In this document: in pieces, positions 41,035 through 51,007 of the stretch
How the letters are laid out: every line of letters begins with the position of its first letter
Numbering within the stretch: the stretch's first letter is position 1
NCBI GenBank assembly: GCA_943787985.1
Contig: CALSOO010000004.1
Coordinates: 186,001-250,000, forward strand
From: an uncultured Paracoccaceae bacterium
Lineage (GTDB): Bacteria > Pseudomonadota > Alphaproteobacteria > Rhodobacterales > Rhodobacteraceae
DNA length: 64,000 nucleotides
Reading direction: 5' to 3'
Notes under the pieces: generated by a model
The model's database searches: none
What the model was told of the DNA's origin: nothing
The model's input: only the letters and a program-made list of their open reading frames with translations
Translations under genes and position numbers: made by a program

Positions 41035-42969
41035 ATGAAGTGGATCAAACGCGTCTTTGGCGCAATTCTGGTGGTGATTGTTGTCGCCGTTGTATCGTTG
41101 TTTTTCCTGCCTGCGGACAGAATCGCGCAAATTGCAGCAGAACAAATCCGGTCCCAGACAGGGCGGGACGTCAGCATAACGGGTGGCGTGTCGATGACGC
41201 TGTGGCCTGTTTTGGGGGCATCGGTGGGCGGATTGGAAGTCGGCAATGCGGAATGGTCCGATCAAGGGCCAATGTTGACCGCAGAAAACGCAGCCATCGG
41301 GGTGGATGCGCTTGCATTGTTGCGCGGCGAAATCAGCATCACAAACATCGAGGCGACTTCTCCGACGATCCGACTTGAAAGCCGCAAAGACGGGCGCGCC
41401 AGCTGGCAGTTCACCGATGCATCGGGTGGTGCGACAATCGAAACAGAAACCGCGCCCGAGCGCGAGGCACAAGCGTTTAGCATCAAGCGTCTAAGCGTGA
41501 GCAACGCGACGTTGATTTACGACGCCGAAGGCAGCGATCTTGTGTCCTACGCAGGGGTTGATCTGGATCTGGACTGGCCGGAGCGATTGGGAGCGGCCGA
41601 CATCCGCGCCACATTGCGCCCTGCAGGTCAAAATGTTGACGTCATCGCGCGCATTGACGGGTTCGCGGGATTCATTGCGGGGCAGGTCCAGCCCGTGTCG
41701 GGCACAATATCGGCCGGTGGCGGCGTTTTGACACTGAACGGGCGCGCAAGCACCGCAGGGGATGTGGCTGGCAAACTGGGCCTTGATTTGCCCGACACGG
41801 ATGCGTTTTTGACGGCGATCGGTTTGGGCGCGGTGCAACTTCCTGCCAATCTTGGCGCTGCAATCGACATGCGGTCGGACATGACACTCACCTCGGACCG
41901 CAGACTGTCTTTGCGCGACTTGAACGTTGATCTGGGGGGCAACAGCCTGTCGGGGGCGGCGGACATCTCGCTCAACGGGGTGCCACAGATCAACGCGCAG
42001 CTCACAACGGGTGCGTTGGATTTGACTTCTGCCACCGGGGGCAGTTCGGGTGGCGGATCATCTGACGCCGTTTCATCAGGCTGGTCAAAAGCCAAAATCG
42101 ACGCCAACGGATTGGCGTCATTCAATGGTGAAATCTCGCTCAAAGCCACCTCGATCGACTTGGGCAGTTTCAAGCTGGGGACCACGCGCGCATTGATCAG
42201 CAATGACAGGTCACGCGCGGTTTTTGATTTGCGCGAAGTGCAGGCATACGGGGGAACGGTGTCGGGCGAATTCGTGATGAACAACCGCAACGGATTGTCG
42301 GTGGGCGGTAAAATCTTTGCGCAATCGATCGCTGTGCAGCCGTTGCTTGCGGACGCAGCTGGCATCACGCGCCTGACAGGCCGCGGGGATGCAGAGGTCA
42401 GCTTTCTGGGTTCGGGATCATCTGTGCATGCGATTATGAACGCCCTGTCGGGGAAAGGCGCGGTCAAGCTGGGCAAAGGCATGATTGACGGATTGGACCT
42501 CAACACATTGATGGGGAACGGAAAAGGGTCGGGTGGGACGACAGTTTTTGACAGTCTTGGCGCGACTTTCACGATCAAGGACGGCAATCTGCGCAACGAC
42601 GATCTGTTGTTCGCATTGCCAAACTACGAGGCGCGCGGCAAAGGACGTATCGGACTGGGGGCGCAGGATTTGGACTATGTGTTCACCCCTGCAGCCCTGC
42701 GCGCAAACGAGGGCAAAGGGCTCGCCATTCCGGTGCGCATCACTGGCCCTTGGGCTGATCCGAAAATCAGACCGGACCTGAAAGCCGCAGTGGATCTTAA
42801 CTTTGCCGAAGAAAAAGCGCGCATCGAGAAACGCGCCAAAGAGCAGGTGCAACAAAAGCTGCAAGAGCGTTTGGGCATCACTGCACAAGAAGGGCAATCG
42901 GTTGAAGATGCCGCCAAAGACAAAGTCGAAGACAAGCTGAAGCGTGAGCTATTGAAAATCTTTGATTAA
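41035..42969 (+). CDS. AsmA-family envelope protein
   Basis: A 644-residue inner-membrane-anchored periplasmic protein. MKWIKRVFGAILVVIVVAVVSLFFLPA is a signal-anchor helix, followed by AsmA repeats with GRDVSITGGVSMTLWPVLGASVGGLEV (N-terminal domain) and a C-terminal AsmA_2 domain (SGKGAVKLGKGMIDGLDLNTLM). Such proteins help outer-membrane assembly or lipid transport. A Lys/Glu-rich tail (about 605-644) may be helical. GAGGCTCCC precedes the ATG. Confidence 0.88.
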   Translation: MKWIKRVFGAILVVIVVAVVSLFFLPADRIAQIAAEQIRSQTGRDVSITGGVSMTLWPVLGASVGGLEVGNAEWSDQGPMLTAENAAIGVDALALLRGEISITNIEATSPTIRLESRKDGRASWQFTDASGGATIETETAPEREAQAFSIKRLSVSNATLIYDAEGSDLVSYAGVDLDLDWPERLGAADIRATLRPAGQNVDVIARIDGFAGFIAGQVQPVSGTISAGGGVLTLNGRASTAGDVAGKLGLDLPDTDAFLTAIGLGAVQLPANLGAAIDMRSDMTLTSDRRLSLRDLNVDLGGNSLSGAADISLNGVPQINAQLTTGALDLTSATGGSSGGGSSDAVSSGWSKAKIDANGLASFNGEISLKATSIDLGSFKLGTTRALISNDRSRAVFDLREVQAYGGTVSGEFVMNNRNGLSVGGKIFAQSIAVQPLLADAAGITRLTGRGDAEVSFLGSGSSVHAIMNALSGKGAVKLGKGMIDGLDLNTLMGNGKGSGGTTVFDSLGATFTIKDGNLRNDDLLFALPNYEARGKGRIGLGAQDLDYVFTPAALRANEGKGLAIPVRITGPWADPKIRPDLKAAVDLNFAEEKARIEKRAKEQVQQKLQERLGITAQEGQSVEDAAKDKVEDKLKRELLKIFD

Positions 42970-42976
42970 ACAGGAA

Positions 42977-43014
42977 TGCGCCAAACGATATCCAAAGGAT
43001 TAAAGTTTGGCGCA
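42977..43014. terminator. Hairpin between convergent AsmA and phosphomutase genes
   Basis: TGCGCCAAAC/GTTTGGCGCA, a perfect 10-bp stem with an 18-base loop, sits between the two stop codons. No T-run is seen on either strand. Confidence 0.5.
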
Positions 43015-43034
43015 ATTGCGTCCGGGTGCGGGCC

Positions 43035-44531
43035 CTAAATCGTTTGGTCGTACTCGCCCACATTCGGCTCTGTGCGAATGACAGCATCGATATCTGCAAA
43101 AATTGCGCGCATCTCGGCCTCGGAATCGGGGCTTTCGCAGACAACAACCAGATTGGGTGTGTTGCTTGACGCGCGCACAAGGCCCCAGCCGCCATTGTCC
43201 AGAATCACGCGCGCACCGTTTACGGTCACGACTTCTTTGATCGCGCGCCCGCCAACAGTTTCGGATGCCGCATGTTTCGCAACCAGTTTTGCCACCAAAC
43301 GCTCCAAAGTGTCGTATTTTTCCGTGTCCGCGCAATAGGGGGACATGGTCGGCGTTGCCCACGTCTGCGGCAAAGCCTTGCGCAGATCAGACATGGATTT
43401 ATCCGGATTCCGGTCCATCAGCTTGCAAATCTCGACCGCGACGCGCATGCCGCAATCGTAGCCGCGCCCGATATCACCGGCGAGGAAATAATGCCCTGAT
43501 TTCTCGAAACCCGCGAGGGCGCCAATCTCTTTGACGCGACGCTTCATGTGGCTGTGACCGGTTTTCCAGTAATCCGCCTTGATCCCGTATTTTTGCAACT
43601 CCGGATCAGAGGCAAACAGACCAGTAGATTTCACATCGGCCACAAAGGTGGAGCCGGGGTAAAGCTTGGCCAGATCGCGGGCCATGATGACACCGACCTT
43701 GTCGGCGAAAATCTCTTCGCCTTCATCATCGACAACACCGCAGCGGTCGCCGTCGCCATCAAAGCCAAGGGCGAAATCCGCGCCGGACGCTTTCACGGAA
43801 TCGGACATGTCATGGAGCATTTCCATGGCTTCGGGGTTGGGGTTGTAGTGCGGGAAGGTGTAATCCAACTGGGTGTGGCTGGGCACGACTTCGACACCCA
43901 GACGTTCAAACAGTTCAGGCGCAAACGCGGCGGCCGTGCCATTGCCGGTCGCACATACGACCTTGAGTTTGCGGGTCATTTTGAAGTCGCCGACAAGGTC
44001 GTCAAGGTAGGCTTCGCGCACCCCTTCAATGAATGCGTAAGATCCGCCAGCACGGGCTTGGCCGCGGCCTTCCAATACGATGTCGCGCAACTCGTTCATC
44101 TCGTCCGGACCGTGGGTCAAAGGGCGTTCAAAGCCCATTTTCACACCCGTCCAGCCGTTGGGGTTGTGACTGGCCGTGACCATCGCAACGGCAGGGACAT
44201 CCAAATGGAACTGGCTGAAATAAGCCATCGGGGACAATGCAGGGCCGATGTCTTTGACGGCGATACCAGCCTGCATCAGTCCCAACATCAATGCGTTTTT
44301 GATAGATAGGGAGTAGTCGCGGTAGTCGTTGCCCACCGCAATGACGGGCTCAATGCTGCGGGCATGCATCTGAGTGCCCAGCCCAAGGCCAAGGGCGGTA
44401 ATGCCCGGCAAATTGATTGCTTCCGGGTACTGCCAGCGGGCGTCATACTCGCGAAACCCTGTCGGGGTGATCATTGGGTCACGCAGGAATTCCCACGTAT
44501 TTACGGAAACGGTAGGGGCCGGTTTGGTCAC
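43035..44531 (-). CDS. Phosphomannomutase/phosphoglucomutase
   Basis: A 498-residue alpha-D-phosphohexomutase that interconverts hexose-1- and hexose-6-phosphate for surface polysaccharides. MVTASHNPNGWTGVKMGFE contains the phosphoserine. FDGDGDRCGVVDDEGEE is the metal-binding loop. GFEKSGHYF is the sugar loop and SSNTPNLVV the C-terminal phosphate loop. It is the last gene of the minus-strand kpsT-kpsE-kdsA cluster (44-bp gap from kdsA), consistent with capsule sugar supply. AlgC/ManB are equally good names. Confidence 0.93.
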   Translation of the reverse strand: MTKPAPTVSVNTWEFLRDPMITPTGFREYDARWQYPEAINLPGITALGLGLGTQMHARSIEPVIAVGNDYRDYSLSIKNALMLGLMQAGIAVKDIGPALSPMAYFSQFHLDVPAVAMVTASHNPNGWTGVKMGFERPLTHGPDEMNELRDIVLEGRGQARAGGSYAFIEGVREAYLDDLVGDFKMTRKLKVVCATGNGTAAAFAPELFERLGVEVVPSHTQLDYTFPHYNPNPEAMEMLHDMSDSVKASGADFALGFDGDGDRCGVVDDEGEEIFADKVGVIMARDLAKLYPGSTFVADVKSTGLFASDPELQKYGIKADYWKTGHSHMKRRVKEIGALAGFEKSGHYFLAGDIGRGYDCGMRVAVEICKLMDRNPDKSMSDLRKALPQTWATPTMSPYCADTEKYDTLERLVAKLVAKHAASETVGGRAIKEVVTVNGARVILDNGGWGLVRASSNTPNLVVVCESPDSEAEMRAIFADIDAVIRTEPNVGEYDQTI

Positions 44532-44575
44532 GTCAAAAGCTCACTTCTAAGGGGAGAGTTATGGAGATGTCTGAT

Positions 44576-45409
44576 TTACAAGCTGAGTGGGCGCGCTTTA
44601 GCGACGGCATCAAGCTGCATAAGTGTTTCGATCAAGGTGGGCATCTGATCGAGATAAATCATGTTGGGGCCATCACAGGGGGCGTTGTCGGGGTCCTGAT
44701 GGGTTTCCATAAAGACCGCACCCACACCTACAGCGACTGCCGCGCGTGCCATGACGGGGGCAAATTCGCGTTGCCCGCCGGAACTGCCTCCTTGTCCGCC
44801 GGGTTGTTGCACCGAATGTGTTGCGTCCATGACAACAGGGTAGCCTGTTTGTGCCATTTGCGGCAGGGACCGCATGTCAGCCACAAGGGTGTTGTAGCCA
44901 AATGTTGTGCCGCGTTCAGTCAACAGGATACGGTGATTGCCTGTGCTTTCGACCTTGGTAACAATGTTCGGCATCTCCCAAGGGGCCAGAAACTGGCCCT
45001 TTTTGATGTTGATTACTGAACCCGTATTACCTGCTGCAAGCAGCATGTCGGTTTGGCGACACAGAAAGGCAGGAATTTGAATAATGTCCACGGCGTCCGC
45101 CGCGGGTGCACATTGCGCCTCAGAATGAACGTCTGTCAGAACGGGAACGCCGATGGCTTTGCCCACAGATTGCAGCGCCTTGAGACCCTCATCAATTCCA
45201 AGCCCACGGATGCCGGACAGCGATGTGCGATTGGCTTTGTCATAGCTCGACTTGAAAACATATTGAGCACCAGCCGCATCACAGGCTTCTTTCATCTTGC
45301 CTGCAACCATTTGCGCGTGATCCAAGCTTTCAAGCTGGCAAGGACCAGCAATAATGGTCAACGGACGATCATTGCCGATGGTCAGATCGGCGACTTGGAC
45401 ATGGGTCAT
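44576..45409 (-). CDS. kdsA: 3-deoxy-8-phosphooctulonate synthase
   Basis: A 277-residue class I KDO-8-phosphate synthase, joining arabinose-5-phosphate and PEP. IIAGPCQLESLDHA, KSSYDKANRTS (substrate Lys/Arg), and QIPAFLCRQTDML are signature segments; Asn in KANRTS marks the metal-independent type. The ATG abuts the TAA of the kpsE-like gene, so it is in the capsule export operon. The copy may serve capsule KDO rather than LPS. Confidence 0.95.
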   Translation of the reverse strand: MTHVQVADLTIGNDRPLTIIAGPCQLESLDHAQMVAGKMKEACDAAGAQYVFKSSYDKANRTSLSGIRGLGIDEGLKALQSVGKAIGVPVLTDVHSEAQCAPAADAVDIIQIPAFLCRQTDMLLAAGNTGSVINIKKGQFLAPWEMPNIVTKVESTGNHRILLTERGTTFGYNTLVADMRSLPQMAQTGYPVVMDATHSVQQPGGQGGSSGGQREFAPVMARAAVAVGVGAVFMETHQDPDNAPCDGPNMIYLDQMPTLIETLMQLDAVAKARPLSL

Positions 45410-47137
45410 TTAGGATGTTACCTGTTCACGAAGGATGGAAGCGGTCAGTGAGATCATCAGGTAGATGCCTGCAAAGATCAGGAAAGCCAAGATCGTGTTT
45501 TCGAACGAGCGAGGATATGAGGCTTCCTCTGAAGCAACTGGATCAACGGCAATGGTCAAATAGCGGACCTGACGGCTGGCTTCTGTACGGGCTTGCTCCA
45601 ATTGGCCTTGGGCCAACTGCAAATTCGCATCGGCCGTCGCGAGATCGGCTTGGGCAAGCTGCAAGTTCACAGCCTGCTGGGCCAGTGAATTTTCACCGTT
45701 GGTGGATGAGTTCAATTTCGATGTGAGCCTGTCAACCAAATCATTCAGACGACGAACGTCACCTTCGGCACCTTCAACTTTGGCGCGGTTTGGTCTGTTG
45801 TTGTCGAGCAAAGCTGCCAGTTCCAGCTCTTTTTCGATCAAAAGGGTCTCGTAATTGGTGATCTGTGTCCGGATCGATGCGATCACGGCCTGCGGATCAA
45901 CACCGTTTTCGACCTGCAGCTTGATCAGGGCCTCTTGCGCGTCACGCCGTGCTTTGAGTGATTTTTCATAGGCCGCCGTAGAGGCGCTCATTTGGTCGTC
46001 GCGCTTTTCCTGGCTCAAATCGTTGACGCGGGCTTCGGCATAGGCGATCAGAAGGCGCGAGAATTCTGCCGATATCTCGGGATCAGCGGCCACAACTTCC
46101 ATGCGGATCATACCTTCGGTCGGGTCATACCCGATTTTGATATTCTTTTTATAGAGCTTGTAGGCTTCTTCGTTGCTTGGGTTTTCGTTCAAACGCTGGA
46201 TTGGATCGATCCATGCTTGGGTGAAATGCCCCTTGAAACCCTGATCCGTATCCAAACGCAGCATCGCGTCTTTGGACTGAAGAAAACTTTGCACCGCAAT
46301 CGAATCCGCACTGTTGGCGAATTGCGTGGGCAACAGAGAACTCAACGGGCCAGCGCCGCCAGATCCTTCGTTCTGAATGATCAAAAAGTCACTCTCGGTG
46401 GCGTACATCGGCGTGGCGATGTTGTAGAAATAATAGCCCGCCAATGAAGGTCGGGAGCACGACGAAAAACGCCAGACGCACCATAAGCAGGCCCATCTTG
46501 CGGCGGCGACGGCTGGATGATGTCGCGCTGAATATCCGAGATTTCGCGCGAGCGGCGTTCGGCCGGGCTTAATTCTGTCGAGGGCAGGTTTGCCGACCGC
46601 GGGCATCGGTTTGCGGCAATTGCACACGGCCCGCACCGGCCGGTTGCCGGCAGTTGCATCACGTCAGGGGGCCGCCGTCCCGTGCTCGCCCCGGCTGGGG
46701 AACGACCAGTTCCAGCATGTTGGAGCGTTGAAACGGATCAATCCCTTTCGGCGCGCAACAGGCGCACAGCATCAAAGTCGGAGGTCGGGGCCAGCCCGTG
46801 TTTTTGCGCGACGCGGCGGGCCATGCGCAATTGACGCCCGTCAGCCCTTCGCGGCGGATCGCGTCCATGTCCGTTTCGCCAGCCACTTGGGCCGCACTGG
46901 ACACTTCACCACGTCGCGCCGCGGGTTGCTGTGGTTGCGGCGTTGGGCTGGCGGTGGGGCTGGCGCTGGCTTGCTGCGCACGGGCCATGCGCAGCTGGTC
47001 AGCCGCAGTGCCCCCTTCGGCGCGGTTTGGAACCGGCGACGGTTTTGCTGTGGATGACGTTGGCGTATCACTGCTGCCCCCGCGGACGGGGCGCTGCGCT
47101 TGATGCGGAACTTCCTAGCTTTGGGTTTCGTAGTCAT
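45410..47137 (-). pseudogene. kpsE: Capsule polysaccharide export protein (KpsE-like), several frameshifts
   Basis: A Wzz/KpsE-type polysaccharide co-polymerase that spans the inner membrane and periplasm for capsule export. The C-terminal 390 codons are open and typical: AGYYFYNIATPMYATESDFLI, long coiled coils from about 46.1 to 45.6 kb, and a last transmembrane helix. The N-terminal 700 bp reads correctly only when frames are switched about six times, near 47079, 46838, 46750, 46660, 46512 and 46445. Each piece makes sense (TKPKARKFRIKR, LRMARAQQ, IDPFQRSNMLELVVP, ELSPAERRSREISDIQRDII, RKMGLLMVRLAFFVV). Either the sequence has errors or the gene is dead. It starts in the kpsT stop (ATGA). 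Confidence 0.8.
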
Positions 47138-47778
47138 AAAGCTCGCTTCGCCTCTTCCAAGGTGTCAAACATGTGCAGTTGCCCGTCCAGCAGCACCGCT
47201 GCGGATCGGGCGAATTTCTCAAGCGTCTGGGCCTGGTGGGACACAATAATGATAGTCGTGGTGCGAAGCCGCTCTTGCAGGATTTCGCCTGACTTGCGGT
47301 TGAACTCCACATCCGTTGTCGATGGCATGCCTTCGTCGATCAGATACATGTCGAAATCCAGCGCCAGCATCAGGGCGAAATGAAAACCGCGCGCGCATCC
47401 CCGCCGAATAGGTGCCAAGTGGCTGGTCGAAATATTCGCCCAAGTTGCACAGCCAGCGGCAAAAGCTTTCCACATAGTCGGGATCAAGCCCGTAAAGCCG
47501 CGCGATATAGCGGGCGTTTTCCATCGCAGACACTTTGCTGACCACGCCGCCCATGAACCCCAAGGGGAAAGAGATGTTGCACCCGCGCCGGATCTCGCCC
47601 TCATCGGGTTTCTCAAGCCCCGCCATCATGTTGATCAACGTCGTTTTGCCGGTGCCGTTGGGCGCATGAATGCCCATGGAATTGCCCAGTTCCACACGGA
47701 AAGACACGCGATCAAGGATGACCTTGCGCTGTGTTCCTGTCCAATAGGACTTGGACTGACGTTTTCAAACTCCAGCAT
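47134..47778 (-). pseudogene. kpsT: Capsule export ABC ATPase (KpsT-like), two frameshifts
   Basis: An ATP-binding subunit of the capsule exporter, expected length 214 residues. HAPNGTGKTTLINMMAGLEKPDEGEI is the Walker A region, TYSAGMRARFSF the signature, and LDFDMYLIDEGMP the Walker B; VSHQAQTLEKFA holds the switch His. The start (MLEFENVS, ATG at 47778) and the KSYWTGTQRKVIL segment are in different frames, with a shift near 47752; a second shift lies near 47376 after TYSAGMRARFSF. The two shifts cancel in length. The usual KpsM permease gene is not next to it. Confidence 0.82.
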
Positions 47779-47879
47779 TGACTGCTCCGGGGGCTGCTGC
47801 TCTGGAAACCATTGCCTGCGGGTATGGGTCTCCGTCCCTCTCTATCAGAGGTGTGTTGACGGTCTATTCACCGAATTTG

Positions 47880-47906
47880 ATCATATTATGTCCAAGTTAG
47901 AAACAA
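47880..47906 (-). promoter_or_regulatory. Possible promoter of the kpsT operon
   Basis: Read on the minus strand, TTGTTT and TATGAT are separated by 15 bases in an AT-rich stretch, about 100 bp before kpsT. The spacer is short for sigma-70, so this is tentative. Confidence 0.25.
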
Positions 47907-47968
47907 ATGTACACGACTCTCATGGATTGTTTGGGCGCAAACGCAACAAATCGGGGGAGTTACAGGCA

Positions 47969-47997
47969 CAAAGGCCCCGATCCGCGTGATCCGGGCC
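47969..47997 (-). terminator. Terminator of the permease gene
   Basis: GGCCCCGATC pairs with GATCCGGGCC (9 of 10, one mismatch) and is followed on the minus strand by TTTGT. It lies 27 bases after the permease stop. The remaining gap up to kpsT holds only its leader. Confidence 0.6.
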
Positions 47998-48023
47998 CTC
48001 GCAAAAACAGGTTCTGACTGTGG

Positions 48024-49060
48024 TCAGGTTTGAACCATCTGCCACAAAAGACCCGCAATCACCGCACCCGTCACGGCAAAACCGAGGTAGGCTGCAAAAA
48101 CCCGTGGTTTGACCAAGGCCCAGACCGCAATTGCTGCGGGGATACACGACACACCCCCCGCAATGACGAAACTCATGGCGGCGCCTTGGGTCATGCCCTG
48201 CGCCAGCAGGGCGTCCACCAGCGGAACGGCCGCGTATCCGTTCAGATAGGCGGGTGCACCAACGAGAGCGCCCATAATGATCGGCCAAATGCCAGAGCCA
48301 CCCAAAACGCTGGCGATCAGCTCGGCAGGCACATAGCGCAGCATCACAGCCTCGATCACATAGGCCAACGTCAACCACTTCAACAAAAATAACCCGTTTT
48401 CCAAAGCTGTGGTCTTGAAGGTCTCCCTGCGCGCAGTTTCGCTCCAAAACGCCCAAAGCGGGGCGCCCGGAAAACGGCTTTTGCACGCCACAGCAGCCCC
48501 CCGACAGATGGGCGTTCGCGCAGCGGATTGGCAAACACAGCCGAACGGGCCAGCATCAACGTGGCAAAGCCGCCCGCCATCCCCAAACCCACAGCAGACA
48601 GGGTTTTGGCCACGGCAAAGTCCCAGCCCAAAGTGCCAGAGGTGATCAAAAACATCGCGGGGTCCATCAGCGGTGAGGCCAGCCAAAAGGCCATAACAGC
48701 GCCCAGCGGGGCACCAACCGCCAACAAGGCGGCGATAAACGAGATGACTTCGCACGAGCAAAACGGGGACAATCCCCCCAACAGGGCGGCCAGAACGATC
48801 ATGCGGACAGGATTGCCCTCGAATGCGCGGGCCAACAGGGTTTCCGCACCCGATGCCTTCAAACAGGCCACAGCCAACACCGCGAACAGAATAAACGGGG
48901 CGGTGCCCAGCAATGCCTGGACTGTGAAAACAAGGGTCGGGGCAAAGGTGGGCCAGTCAAGCACGGCGATCATAGCAAGGATCAGGGCCGCGGCGCTCCA
49001 CGCCGTGAGAAGCCGGCCTTTGAGCGCGGGGGGGACGTGGGAAAGGGTGGTGTCAGTCAT
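48024..49060 (-). pseudogene. SO_0444-type (DUF318) metal-efflux permease, two frameshifts
   Basis: A permease of the UPF0718 group linked to copper/zinc/arsenic efflux, expected about 345 residues. The N-terminal half is in one frame: LGTAPFILFAVLAVACLKASGA and LSPFCSCEVISFIAALLAVGAPLG, with the conserved Cys pair. The C-terminal half (GAPAYLNGYAAVPLVDALLAQGM) is in another. A short middle piece reading CCGVQKPFSG lies in the third, so shifts occur near 48500 (in a C6 run) and 48465. The start overlaps the arsR stop, suggesting metal-responsive coexpression. Confidence 0.8.
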
Positions 49061-49403
49061 GATCATGCTCCGTGCATCGGGCGCTGCTGTCTGCACAACA
49101 CTCTGTCAGTAAAAATGTGGAAAGGGCCTTAACCTGATCATAAGCGACGGCGGCGCAAATGATGGAACGGCCTTTGCGGATCTGATCGACCAATCCGGCT
49201 TGGGCCAAAATCTTGACGTGATGGGTCAGGGTGCTGCCGGTCACGCCGCTGCGCGCACCCAACGTGCCAATGCTCAGCCCGTCCGGGCCGGCACGCACCA
49301 AAGCGCGCAAAACGCTTAGGCGTTGTTCAGATCCAAGGGCGGCAAAACTGCTGGCGGCAATCGCCAGATCGAGGTCTTCGGTGTGTGTTGATTCTATTTT
49401 CAT
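49053..49403 (-). CDS. ArsR-family metal-responsive regulator
   Basis: A 116-residue winged-helix repressor. AALGSEQRLSVLRALVRAGPDGLSIGTLGARSGVTGSTLTHHVKILAQAGLV is the ArsR HTH. The C-terminus TECCADSSARCTEHDHD carries Cys and His residues suitable for a thiophilic metal. It overlaps the permease start, so it very likely represses it. TTTCA...TGAAA around the start codon (49398-49422) might be its operator. Confidence 0.92.
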   Translation of the reverse strand: MKIESTHTEDLDLAIAASSFAALGSEQRLSVLRALVRAGPDGLSIGTLGARSGVTGSTLTHHVKILAQAGLVDQIRKGRSIICAAVAYDQVKALSTFLLTECCADSSARCTEHDHD

Positions 49404-49504
49404 ATTTCTAATAACATTGAAATGATGACTTTACGCAAGTTTTATTTCGATAATCTTCGAACAATCATGCTGGACCTTGCGGCACCGCGCGATAAGCTGG
49501 GCGC

Positions 49505-50086
49505 ATGACATTGGTTCAAGACATCCAATCCTGCCGCCTGTGCGCCGACAGATTTGCAGCCACCTATACAGGCCACAGCCCGCGCCCTGTGGCGTGGTTT
49601 CAAAAAGGTGCCCGCATCCTGATTGCAGGACAAGCCCCGGGGGCGCGGGTGCATGAAAGCGGGCAACCTTTCACCGACCCGTCAGGGGACCGCTTGCGGG
49701 ACTGGTTGGGGTTGGACAACCCTGCGTTTTATAACAAGGACAACATCGCAATCGTGCCCATGGCGTTTTGCTTTCCGGGTTACAACGCCAAAGGGTCTGA
49801 TCTGCCCCCGCCCCCGATTTGCGGCAAAACATGGCACGCAAAAGTGATGCAAACACTTGGGCCGATGCCTTTGACTGTGTTGGTCGGCGGGCATGCGCAC
49901 AAATATCATTTGAATGTTAAGACTGGCGTGACAGACACGGTTTGCAACTGGCGCACCCATGCGCCGCACGTGTTTGCCTTGCCACACCCAAGCTGGCGCA
50001 ATACAGGCTGGCTCAAGAAACATCCGTGGTTTGAAGCCCAGGTGCTGCCCGCCCTGCGCGCCCGCGTAACAGAGGTCCTCACATGA
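49505..50086 (+). CDS. Uracil-DNA glycosylase-family protein
   Basis: A 193-residue protein of the UDG superfamily. RILIAGQAPGARVHESGQPFTDPSG is the motif-1 region (GQAPG in place of the family-4 GEAPG), and PHPSWRNTGWL the motif-2 loop with His. CRLC near residue 11-14 is a lone pair; a four-Cys Fe-S set as in family 4 is not complete. Whether it removes uracil is unproven. It is coupled to sseB by a 4-bp overlap. Confidence 0.82.
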   Translation: MTLVQDIQSCRLCADRFAATYTGHSPRPVAWFQKGARILIAGQAPGARVHESGQPFTDPSGDRLRDWLGLDNPAFYNKDNIAIVPMAFCFPGYNAKGSDLPPPPICGKTWHAKVMQTLGPMPLTVLVGGHAHKYHLNVKTGVTDTVCNWRTHAPHVFALPHPSWRNTGWLKKHPWFEAQVLPALRARVTEVLT

Positions 50087-50874
50087 CAGAACTTACCCCC
50101 CTTGATGCAGCCCACGCGGCCATGGAAGCGGATCCTGAAAATGACGCGACGCGGTTGGCGTTTTACGAGCGGCTCGGCGATGCAGAGTTGTTCTTGTTGC
50201 TCGAAGAAGAAGCCGCGGGGGATCAGATCAAACCGTTGATCTTTGAAATTCCGGACGGGGATCTGGTGCTGGTGTTTGACCGCACAGAACGGTTGACGGC
50301 CTTCACGGGTGAAGCCGCCCCCTATGCCGCCTTGTCCGGACGCGTGGTCGCAGGGCTGCTGGCCGGAGAGGCGCTGGGCTTGGGACTGAACCTTGATGTG
50401 GCCCCCTCCGCCTTTGTTCTGCCGCCCGAAGGGGTCACATGGATGGCGCAAACCTTTGAACACGAACCTGACGAGGTCGAGGCGCAAATCAGCGAAATAC
50501 GTGCGCCCGCAGGGTTGCCCGAGGCGCTTTTGACAGCGCTCGACGCGAAACTGGCAACGGCCATGGGGCTGGCGCGCTGTGCCTATCTGGTCAGCGTCAC
50601 CTACGAGGGGGGCGGCACGGGGCACATGCTGAGCTTTGTGGATGCAGTGCCGGGGGCAGAAACTGCGCTGGCCAAAGCCGCAGGCGAAGCCCTGACGTTT
50701 TCGGGAATCGAAGCAGGGGCGATGGACGTGGGATTCGTCGGTGCACAGGATGACATGACAGAGCGACTGGCCCGGGTCGGGTTGCGCTTTGATCTGCCCG
50801 AGCCCGTGGAAATGTCACAAATGAACAGGGCGGCGCCCGGGTCTGACCCCGAAAAGCCGCCAATTTTGAAATAA
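50083..50874 (+). CDS. SseB-family protein
   Basis: A 263-residue cytosolic protein with the SseB N-terminal domain (LAFYERLGDAELFLLLEEE and LVLVFDRTERLTAFTG) and its C-terminal half. The family has no clear biochemical role. It starts in the UDG stop (ATGA), so they form one unit. Confidence 0.82.
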   Translation: MTELTPLDAAHAAMEADPENDATRLAFYERLGDAELFLLLEEEAAGDQIKPLIFEIPDGDLVLVFDRTERLTAFTGEAAPYAALSGRVVAGLLAGEALGLGLNLDVAPSAFVLPPEGVTWMAQTFEHEPDEVEAQISEIRAPAGLPEALLTALDAKLATAMGLARCAYLVSVTYEGGGTGHMLSFVDAVPGAETALAKAAGEALTFSGIEAGAMDVGFVGAQDDMTERLARVGLRFDLPEPVEMSQMNRAAPGSDPEKPPILK

Positions 50875-51007
50875 ACGGCAGGCGGTGATCACGCGGACCC
50901 CGCATTCGCTCACATAGACGCGAGGTGGGGTGCCCGAAGCGGGATAGGGGGGCTATCCTTAGTCTTACAAAACCACGCCCCTTTTGGCCGAACACTGGAG
51001 ATACACT

